64,000 nt of DNA from an uncultured Bacteroidales bacterium (GTDB lineage Bacteria > Bacteroidota > Bacteroidia > Bacteroidales > UBA932): NCBI GenBank assembly GCA_900319405.1, contig ONOH01000001.1, positions 54,403 to 118,402 of the forward strand, written 5' to 3'. Under the pieces are notes generated by a model. It was not told the DNA's origin and searched no databases. It worked only from the letters and a program-made list of their open reading frames with translations. Below are positions 31,138-37,922 of the stretch, piece after piece. The stretch's first letter is position 1, and each line of letters starts with the position of its first letter. Both the position numbers and the translations under genes were made by a program.

Positions 31138-33756
31138 TCAGAGCGACATTCTTATTCCGGCCAGGAACTGCCGGCCCCGAAGGTGGTTGACCGTGGAGAG
31201 GGTGCGGTAGGCAGAGATGGTTTCCCGGCGGTATTCACGGATATCCAGAAGGTTGTTGCATTCTATGTATGCCGTGCTTCTGGAAAACCGCCAGGAAATA
31301 CTGGCTTTAAGGAGAGGCCTGTTGAATACAGTCATGCCGGGAATGCTCTCTTTTCGCAGGTAACCGTCAAGTTCTATGTCCAGTTTGCGTAGCGGAGAGA
31401 CGCGCACGCTTCCCTCGCCGCTGAGGATGTGGCTGACGATGTCCTTACGGCCGTTGTCGGTGGCTTGCCGGACATAGTCCACCTTCAGGCGTGCGCTGAA
31501 CCAGTCGGCAGGGTTCGTTCTAATCATGCCGCCGGTGGTGATGCTGCGGGAAACGTAGTGAATGGGTACGTTCTGGAGAAATTCATCCGTCTCGTTTACC
31601 CGGTATCCTGCCGTTGCCTCTATCATGAAAGTCTTGGCTCCGAAATACTTGCGGGCACTTGCGTCAACATGGTACATGGACGTAGCGCAGGGAAGCGGAG
31701 CATATCCCGTTACCGTGAAGTCCGGATTATACTCGCTGGAGGGCGATTTGTCGCGGAACATCCGGGCAAAGAGTCCGTTCAGCGTGATGAAAACCATATC
31801 CACGGGATTGGAATACCGGACACTTGCCGATGCGCTGAGATTCTTGCTCAGGCTCAGGCTGTCTGCCCGGGAAAGCGAACGGTAGTTTCGCATGATGACG
31901 GAGCCGAGGAGGGTTTCGGCGGAGGAGCGCCTGGTATTGTACCGGACGCTTGCCGTTGCGGTGAAATTGGGAGCAGGCGTGTATCTGAAGGAAAGCGAAG
32001 GTGACACGGACGGATAGACAATACCGGCTTTCCCTCTGACGTTCAGAATATGAAGAGAAATGGGGAAGGACGCGGTCAATGTGACTTTCCCCAGATTCAC
32101 CACATCGCGGACGGACAGGGACGGGCTTGTTGAAAAAACGGAAATCCTGTCCTGAAGCGGGCCGCCCGATTCCGGGATATCGGCCGATGGGGCAAGCGCT
32201 GCGTCAAGGCCGAGATAATCCAGACCGACGGACGCGTCGGCCGATATTCTGTGCCGGCCGGCGGGAATGGCCAAGGATGCCCCATGCTTGGAAGAGAAAT
32301 CGTTCTGAAGGTATGTCTGAAAGAAGGAACGGTCTCCGGTATCGTAGCTGGCGGAATGCTTGTTCCGGACGTATGTGGCCGTACTGGTGATGTTGACGGC
32401 TCTTTCCCCACGCCGAAGAGTGAGACGCAGGTTATTATCGGCCTTGAAAGAAGGAAGATGGTAGTTCTCTGCATAAATGTTGCGCCCGGAGCCGTCGGAA
32501 AGGTCGTTTCTGATCTGGCCGGACAGGGAAAGGGATTCGGAGAGGAAGCGGTTGGGGCCGTTGTCTTCGAAGGCGACCTGTCCCTGGAAATAGTATTTTT
32601 GGCTGGTAAGCGATTCTTCGTCGTCAAGGGTGAAACTTGTGCCATTGTCAAAGCTCACGGTTTCTGAGGAGAACTTACGCTCCAGGTATTTTTCGGCCGC
32701 CGCGTTGAGGGACAAGCGTAGTTTTGCATGTTGCCCGGTTTTTGCGAGGTGATTGAATGTGGCGATTCCGGAGAGATTGTCGAACCAGTATTCCTTAGGG
32801 ACGGGTAGGGAAGAATAAGAAGGGGTAAGAGAAGAGGAAAGCTGGTTGTCAATGTCACCGTTGAGCTTGAAAAACGTCGGGGTGTCGTTGACGCCGGGCT
32901 GGTCCCGGAGTTCCTGCGAAATGTCGGCCCCGAGATTGTTTCCTTTGAGGAGGAAAAGGTTTTGTCTTGACTTGCCGAAACGGGACACCATGGCTTTGGC
33001 ATCGAAAAGCGGGAAGGGCGGCAGGCCCAGGAGCGCTTCTCCCGTAAATAGCCAGGCCCCTTTTGCATCTTCTTTGAGAACAATGTTTACGGCGCTTTTT
33101 TCTGAAGGGTTTATATCCCGCAGGGCGTTGACGGGCTGATGATTCAGGTACACATCTACCCGTGCGATGTCACTGGCTTTCAGGTTTTTGGTAACGACGC
33201 CGTATTTGCTTCCCATCAAATCCAGGTCTTCTATGTAGAATCGGTTAATGGCCTCCCCTTCGTAATGGATAGTTCCGCGCTCGTTTGTGGTAAGGCCGGG
33301 AATCTTGTTGATCAAGTCATCCAGGACAAGTTCGGTGCCGTCTGTGAATGCCTGAACATAGAATGAAAGGGTGTCGCCCCTGCGCCGGATAGGGCTGGAC
33401 TTTACGGCCGATGCGTTTATCCGCATCGCCTGCTCTTTTAGCTCTATCACGATTCCGGAGGTCTTCCCATCCAAATCGACGCTGGCAGGGGCATACCCCA
33501 TCAGGGATACCTTGATGGTGCCGATGCTTACTCCGTCCTGCACATTTATGGAAAAGCGGCCGTCTTCTCCGCTATAGGCAAATCCTTTTTGCACATGGCC
33601 GGAATACGCGAGTACAAAAGCACCCGCGACCGGCTCCTTGCTTTTCTGTTCCCTTACGACACCTGTAATCTGATAAGAAGCCCAGCAGTTGCACAGCGGA
33701 AAAAACAAGAAAAGCACGGTGAGCAGAATGTGCTTATTTATCTTTCCAATACTCAC
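31138..33756 (-). CDS. Outer membrane beta-barrel protein with carboxypeptidase-like regulatory domain
   Basis: 872 residues. After a signal peptide, the first ~90 residues form the CarboxypepD-regulatory-like beta-sandwich (ITGVVREQKSKEPVAGAFVL). A plug-like region follows (LDDLINKIPGLTTNERG, ALRDINPSEKSAVNIVLK), then a long stretch of alternating beta strands ending in the aromatic-rich strand FLAGIRMSL. This is the layout of TonB-receptor-related OMP_b-brl_3 proteins. No clear TonB box was seen. It overlaps the GLPGLI gene by 23 nt and is last in the transcript. A role in passing peptides or other small ligands across the outer membrane is inferred. Confidence 0.85.
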   Translation of the reverse strand: MSIGKINKHILLTVLFLFFPLCNCWASYQITGVVREQKSKEPVAGAFVLAYSGHVQKGFAYSGEDGRFSINVQDGVSIGTIKVSLMGYAPASVDLDGKTSGIVIELKEQAMRINASAVKSSPIRRRGDTLSFYVQAFTDGTELVLDDLINKIPGLTTNERGTIHYEGEAINRFYIEDLDLMGSKYGVVTKNLKASDIARVDVYLNHQPVNALRDINPSEKSAVNIVLKEDAKGAWLFTGEALLGLPPFPLFDAKAMVSRFGKSRQNLFLLKGNNLGADISQELRDQPGVNDTPTFFKLNGDIDNQLSSSLTPSYSSLPVPKEYWFDNLSGIATFNHLAKTGQHAKLRLSLNAAAEKYLERKFSSETVSFDNGTSFTLDDEESLTSQKYYFQGQVAFEDNGPNRFLSESLSLSGQIRNDLSDGSGRNIYAENYHLPSFKADNNLRLTLRRGERAVNITSTATYVRNKHSASYDTGDRSFFQTYLQNDFSSKHGASLAIPAGRHRISADASVGLDYLGLDAALAPSADIPESGGPLQDRISVFSTSPSLSVRDVVNLGKVTLTASFPISLHILNVRGKAGIVYPSVSPSLSFRYTPAPNFTATASVRYNTRRSSAETLLGSVIMRNYRSLSRADSLSLSKNLSASASVRYSNPVDMVFITLNGLFARMFRDKSPSSEYNPDFTVTGYAPLPCATSMYHVDASARKYFGAKTFMIEATAGYRVNETDEFLQNVPIHYVSRSITTGGMIRTNPADWFSARLKVDYVRQATDNGRKDIVSHILSGEGSVRVSPLRKLDIELDGYLRKESIPGMTVFNRPLLKASISWRFSRSTAYIECNNLLDIREYRRETISAYRTLSTVNHLRGRQFLAGIRMSL

Positions 33757-34606
33757 CAGGGATAAGAGGAATATATTTCTTTATCTTCATTTGAAGATTC
33801 TCGATATTGTTTGAGCGCGCACCAGTCACTTCTAACAAATAGGTCACATCAGTCCGTAACTTAAAACTCATTTGTTCCGCCTCTTTCATAGATAGAACAA
33901 AATGTTTGGACCCACCATTCTTTTGAAAAGGCCTATCGGGATAACGTGAATCAATAAGAGCGGTCCTCTCTGTGTTATCAAGTTTATCTGTCCAAATAAG
34001 CCGGAAGTTAAAAAAATCCTCACTGTCATGAGCGGAGACAATCAAACCAGGAGTACCCCAAAGCAACCATGGGCCAATGGGCAGGGGGACATCTTCCGTG
34101 TACCACACGGTCCAGTTCCGTCCCAGATAATCCGCCGTTGCCTTCTTGCAGGTGAATCCCTCTATTGTGCGGGATTCCTCTGACAACTCCCAGTCTGGAG
34201 AAATCATCTTGGAGGTGGCCCGAATCGTGATTGGGCCCGGCCCGTATATTTGGGTTATTTCGGAACTCTTGAAACTGATAATTGAAATGTCATAAAGTCG
34301 AGGGCGTGGTATAGACAGTATTTTTTCATATTCCTTTTGATTCTTCGTATGTCCATTTTCATCAAAAGCGAGAAACCGCAAAGAATCACGTTCATACGTA
34401 AAAAGATCGTAAAACATGGAAACCCCGTCAACATAGTCCAACCTCATGTTCATGTATTTCTTTGGAGCCTTGTCAGGATCGTCTTTTCTTGTGAAGTGGT
34501 ACCCGCACTGAAGGCTGTTTTGCGGAACCGTATGTGGTTGACTGTTCATAACTGTGGGCATTAACAGTAATACCCACAGTTGCAAAACTGATAATCGGAA
34601 TCGCAT
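33734..34606 (-). CDS. GLPGLI-family secreted protein
   Basis: 290 residues from ATG 34606 (MRFRLSVLQLWV), with a Sec signal peptide. The family signature appears as WLLWGTPGLIVSA, with Thr for the usual Leu, preceded by a motif with TCKKATADYLGRNWTVWY. GLPGLI proteins are common in Bacteroidota and often sit next to this type of outer membrane barrel. Their function is unknown. It starts 43 nt after the Cys-rich peptide gene, and its end overlaps the barrel gene by 23 nt, so all are probably one transcript. Confidence 0.85.
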   Translation of the reverse strand: MRFRLSVLQLWVLLLMPTVMNSQPHTVPQNSLQCGYHFTRKDDPDKAPKKYMNMRLDYVDGVSMFYDLFTYERDSLRFLAFDENGHTKNQKEYEKILSIPRPRLYDISIISFKSSEITQIYGPGPITIRATSKMISPDWELSEESRTIEGFTCKKATADYLGRNWTVWYTEDVPLPIGPWLLWGTPGLIVSAHDSEDFFNFRLIWTDKLDNTERTALIDSRYPDRPFQKNGGSKHFVLSMKEAEQMSFKLRTDVTYLLEVTGARSNNIENLQMKIKKYIPLIPGEYWKDK

Positions 34607-34648
34607 ATTCACAATATGATGCTGAATTCTTTATTGCAAAAATGATCC

Positions 34649-34864
34649 CTAGTTACAATAATAATCTTCAAGATTGTCAAGATATACAACACAGAATTCA
34701 GCATCCAATTCGAAGGGGAATTCAAGGCATGCCTCTATACCACATGAAGTGATAAACCCATAACAATAAGTTTTCTCCTCTTGAGCGCAGTTTTTAGCGC
34801 TGAGATTCATTGCGCCTGCTACGAGCAACAATGCAGCGGCAGCGATAGTAATTGCTTTCTTCAT
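34649..34864 (-). CDS. Secreted six-cysteine peptide
   Basis: 71 residues with a clear signal peptide (MKKAITIAAAALLLVAGAMN, cleavage probably after LSA). The mature part of about 48 residues has six cysteines (C-x7-C-x6-C-x4-C-x12-C-x10-C), suggesting three disulfides after export, and an acidic C-terminus ending DYYCN. It shows no recognised domain. It is placed between another small secreted peptide and GLPGLI/outer membrane barrel genes. It could be a surface or signalling peptide, or a toxin-like effector. Function unknown. Confidence 0.65.
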   Translation of the reverse strand: MKKAITIAAAALLLVAGAMNLSAKNCAQEEKTYCYGFITSCGIEACLEFPFELDAEFCVVYLDNLEDYYCN

Positions 34865-34990
34865 ATAAAAACAGTTTAATTCCCCTACTCTGTCGTGGGC
34901 TTTTCGGGTTCCGCCCCTAATTTGGTTAAAATTTATGGAAAACGCAAAATAGCTGTTTTTTCATGTTTCAGTTTCGTTAGAAGAATATCC

Positions 34991-35197
34991 TCAATAATTC
35001 TCGCAGGAAATCATCTTGTAATCGGCGTCAGTGATTGGCGTCTCAATAACACGTGGCCGCAGAATGGGAAAGCCGCCCTTCCCTCCGGTAATGATAGGGC
35101 GGGGATGTTCTTCAGAATGGTTAATATAAAACTCGGAGACAGATAAGACGTGAACGGAAGTGAGCAGAGTAGCGATAAATATAATGGCTTTTTTCAT
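34991..35197 (-). CDS. Small secreted peptide
   Basis: 68 residues from ATG 35197 (MKKAIIFIATLL). A hydrophobic signal sequence of about 20 residues is followed by a mature part rich in Pro, Gly and His (HSEEHPRPIITGGKGGFP) ending with MISCENY. It differs from the six-cysteine peptide but shares its position and signal type. A TACATTTG box is at 35221-35228. The reading is short and no family was recognised, but the signal peptide and position argue that it is real. Confidence 0.55.
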   Translation of the reverse strand: MKKAIIFIATLLTSVHVLSVSEFYINHSEEHPRPIITGGKGGFPILRPRVIETPITDADYKMISCENY

Positions 35198-35220
35198 GGT
35201 TTGTGGTGTTTGGTTCACCA

Positions 35221-35228
35221 CAAATGTA
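35221..35228 (-). promoter_or_regulatory. -7 promoter box for the secreted-peptide transcript
   Basis: TACATTTG on the minus strand, 23 nt before the ATG at 35197, downstream of the regulator gene. No good -33 box. Confidence 0.45.
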
Positions 35229-35253
35229 GTATGCAAAAAACCGAAAAATCCCG

Positions 35254-35289
35254 GTCAGCGTGTGACAAATAATATTGTAACATGCTGAC
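35254..35289 (-). promoter_or_regulatory. 36-nt dyad between regulator and peptide genes
   Basis: GTCAGCGTGT and ACATGCTGAC arms with an internal near-palindrome ACAAATAATATTGT. On the minus strand it is followed by T-rich sequence (ATTTTTCGGTTTTTT), so it may end the regulator transcript. It also lies just upstream of the peptide promoter and could be an operator. Confidence 0.55.
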
Positions 35290-35334
35290 TATCACACATG
35301 TTATTTGATGTGACTATGACAAAAACGGTCGGAT

Positions 35335-37020
35335 TTATTTTAGTCGATCCAAATACTCTTTTCCCGCGTCCCCAAGACTGTAAAACAATTTTCTATACCT
35401 GCTTTTTCGCGCCCTGACCGCATCTTCCGTACTGTCCATGATAAAGCTGATGCTTTTGGTGGAGAATCCTGATAAAAATAGCGTCAGATATTGAATGTCT
35501 TGTTCTTTCATCTTGATCGATAAGACCGGCTCGCCGAGTGGGTTCCTGAGCCGATAGATAAGGTTTTGCGAAGAAATGTCCAGTGCTTTTTCCAACGACG
35601 GAATGAAAGAGTCGTCATTGCGGAGTTTCCTGAGATGTTTGCGGAAGGAAGAGAGAATTTCGTCTGTCGAAAACTTGCCCTGAAGTTCTTCCTGTGCAGC
35701 AAAAGCCTCGTCGCTCCAAGAGAAATAAGTGGCAGCAAGAGTCTGCATGTATTTTATCTTGTCCTGTAACAGGGAAATAATAACAGCATCATTTCCTTTT
35801 AGGACGGAGTGAATTCTTTCCAGATCTTTCGTCAACTGACTCACCTTCGTCATTTCCAGGATTACTCGCTTTTTGTGATGGAAAAGCGCTATGCCGGCAA
35901 GAGACAGCAGCGTGGACAGGAACAAAATAATCGTGATGAGGTAAAAAAATTGTAGTTGCCTGTTCTTCTGTTCAAGATTATAATGCTGCTCAAAATAGTT
36001 TTTTTGTGCATGCGTGATGGAACGGTCCAATTGTGCCCGTACAACCTGATCTTGAATCTTGTTCACTTTCAGCACTTCGTCGTAAGCCTGACCGGTGTTT
36101 CCGCGAAGGAAAGCGATTTGCTGCCGACAAATATGCATCGCTGCGCTGTCCACGGAGGTGGCACATTGGCTGGCAATCTGCGACAGAATGCTGTCAGCCT
36201 TTTCCTGATATCCCTGACGCTCGTTCAGGATGGCGACGTTTCCTAAACTCACCAAATCCAGCGACCCTACTGTCGCTTCCGCCTTTTCATAAAATGACAG
36301 GGCGGCAATATAATCTCTTTTGTAGTAAAGAAGGTCGGCCTTGGTAAGATAAATCAGGTATCGCAATCCGGAATCGGCAGATGTTCCGGAGACCAGTAGC
36401 GAATCCACAATTCTCTCGGCAGAGGCATATTGTTGCATGGAAAAAAATCTTCTTGCCACATCTACGCGGGAAAAATCGGCAGAGAGGAGTTCTCCGGCTT
36501 TTTGGAAACAACGGACAGCCTTGCGGGCAGCGGCAATAGATTCGTCATTATCATAGTTTCTTGTATAAAGTGCGCTCAAGTGCTCGCATGATAGACCCAT
36601 GTAATGGTAATCACCATTTTTCTCTGCCATGCGTTCTGCTTCCCTGAACAATATGGTGGCATCAATGGCCTGTCCCAGATTCTCCCTGGCAATACCCAGA
36701 TAATAGGCCGACAACATTTTTTCTCGCCCGAATCCAAAAAGCGGCCCATAATAGTCATAAGAGAACTGAATGAGGGAAGTATCCGGAATATCCCGGTAAC
36801 TTTTATCATACGCCATGGAAAGCAATATGCCGTAGCGAGCTTTGAGATGGTTCCCGACCGCCGGGTTCAGTTGGAGATTCTCCAGAACTTCCATGGCTTT
36901 TTCCGGCTGTGTGTCCATCATGGCTTCCGCTTCATCGAGCGCATCTCTCACGGAATGGCTACATGCGTAAAAACACACAAGCAGCAATGCCCACAAGATA
37001 TTTTTCGTTCTTCTTGCCAT
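35335..37020 (-). CDS. TPR-containing, membrane-anchored regulator with a C-terminal HTH-like end
   Basis: 561 residues. The N-terminus is a signal/anchor (LLVCFYAC), followed by TPR-like helical repeats through about residue 330, one transmembrane helix near 338-362 (FFYLITIILFLSTLLSLAG), a coiled-coil segment, and a C-terminal region whose last 60 residues (YLTLFLSGFSTKSISFIMD then VRARKSRYRKLFYSLG) resemble a LuxR-type helix-turn-helix. This layout, periplasmic TPR sensing and cytoplasmic DNA binding, is known in Bacteroidales. It lies first in the minus-strand locus with two secreted peptides, GLPGLI and an outer membrane barrel, and may regulate them. A TATCTTTG box ends 5 nt before its ATG. 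Confidence 0.8.
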   Translation of the reverse strand: MARRTKNILWALLLVCFYACSHSVRDALDEAEAMMDTQPEKAMEVLENLQLNPAVGNHLKARYGILLSMAYDKSYRDIPDTSLIQFSYDYYGPLFGFGREKMLSAYYLGIARENLGQAIDATILFREAERMAEKNGDYHYMGLSCEHLSALYTRNYDNDESIAAARKAVRCFQKAGELLSADFSRVDVARRFFSMQQYASAERIVDSLLVSGTSADSGLRYLIYLTKADLLYYKRDYIAALSFYEKAEATVGSLDLVSLGNVAILNERQGYQEKADSILSQIASQCATSVDSAAMHICRQQIAFLRGNTGQAYDEVLKVNKIQDQVVRAQLDRSITHAQKNYFEQHYNLEQKNRQLQFFYLITIILFLSTLLSLAGIALFHHKKRVILEMTKVSQLTKDLERIHSVLKGNDAVIISLLQDKIKYMQTLAATYFSWSDEAFAAQEELQGKFSTDEILSSFRKHLRKLRNDDSFIPSLEKALDISSQNLIYRLRNPLGEPVLSIKMKEQDIQYLTLFLSGFSTKSISFIMDSTEDAVRARKSRYRKLFYSLGDAGKEYLDRLK

Positions 37021-37025
37021 ATCTG

Positions 37026-37033
37026 CAAAGATA
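37026..37033 (-). promoter_or_regulatory. -7 promoter box 5 nt before the TPR regulator start
   Basis: TATCTTTG, then CAGAT, then the ATG at 37020. The predicted transcript would be leaderless or nearly so. Confidence 0.5.
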
Positions 37034-37086
37034 ATCTTTTCCCGCCAAAGAAAAATGCCGGATTTTATAAGTACGAGAATAATTCT

Positions 37087-37094
37087 TAACTTTG
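37087..37094 (+). promoter_or_regulatory. -7 promoter box 6 nt before cdaA start
   Basis: TAACTTTG, then GC-poor CAAACT, then ATG at 37101. It argues that the mRNA starts at or near the ATG and that an in-frame TTG at 37092, inside the box, is not used. Confidence 0.5.
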
Positions 37095-37100
37095 CAAACT

Positions 37101-37922
37101 ATGCTATTGGAAGCAACGGGCATATTCGGTTTTTTGAGTTTCAGTTGGGCGGACGTGCTGGACATCCTGATGGTGGCCGTCATCATTTTCCTCCTGATCC
37201 GGAGCATCCGCAGGGACAGCACGGTCCTCAACATCGTGCTGGTGCTGGTGTTCCTGCTCATTCTCCAGGGGGTGGTGAGCGCCCTCAACATGAGAATGAT
37301 GACGGTGCTGCTGAACACCCTCCTGGACGTGGGTGTACTGGCCATCCTCATCCTCTTCCAGCCGGAAATCCGCCACCTCCTCAACCGCCTGGCCGTCCAG
37401 TCGGGCCTTTCCCGCCGCAGCGGACAGATCTTCAACCGCCTCCTGGGCATCAAGGAAGAGCAGATGGGAAGCCACAGCGCGGAGGAGCTGGGAGAAGCCG
37501 TGCGCGCCATGTCGGCCGAAAAGACCGGCGCCCTCATCGTCCTGCAGCACAAGCATTCGATGGAAGAGTATATCGCCACCGGAGACCGTTTCGAGGCCGA
37601 CATCAACCGTCGCCTCATCATGAATATCTTTTTCAAGAATTCCCCGCTGCACGACGGTGCGATGATCATCGTGGGAGACCACATCGCCGCCGCCCGCTGC
37701 CAGTTGCCCATGACCAACCGCACGGACATCCCCGCGCACTACGGGATGCGGCACCGCGCCGCCATCGGCCTCAGTGAAGACACGGATGCCGACATTCTGG
37801 TGGTCTCCGAGGAGACGGGCAAGGTGAGTTTCGTGCGGGGAGGGGAAATCCATACCGTCCAGGATATGCCGGAGCTCAGGAAGATTCTGGGCTCGGTGAT
37901 GAAAAAGGAGGAGAAGGAGTAG
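37101..37922 (+). CDS. cdaA: Membrane diadenylate cyclase
   Basis: Makes the second messenger c-di-AMP from ATP. 273 residues. Three N-terminal membrane helices lie within about residues 15-80 (DILMVAVIIFLLI, VLNIVLVLVFLLILQ, MTVLLNTLLDVGVLAILIL). The DAC domain follows, with the catalytic DGA motif at 185-187 (LHDGAMII) and the RHR motif in MRHRAAIGLSE. The start at 37101 is chosen because the -7 box occupies the preceding bases. The stop is immediately followed by the mutS2 ATG with no spacer. Confidence 0.95.
   Translation: MLLEATGIFGFLSFSWADVLDILMVAVIIFLLIRSIRRDSTVLNIVLVLVFLLILQGVVSALNMRMMTVLLNTLLDVGVLAILILFQPEIRHLLNRLAVQSGLSRRSGQIFNRLLGIKEEQMGSHSAEELGEAVRAMSAEKTGALIVLQHKHSMEEYIATGDRFEADINRRLIMNIFFKNSPLHDGAMIIVGDHIAAARCQLPMTNRTDIPAHYGMRHRAAIGLSEDTDADILVVSEETGKVSFVRGGEIHTVQDMPELRKILGSVMKKEEKE

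Noticed and set aside
34895-34960. CGGGTTCCGCCCCT resembling a tRNA T-arm
   Set aside because: No acceptor stem, D-arm or anticodon arm can be built around it.
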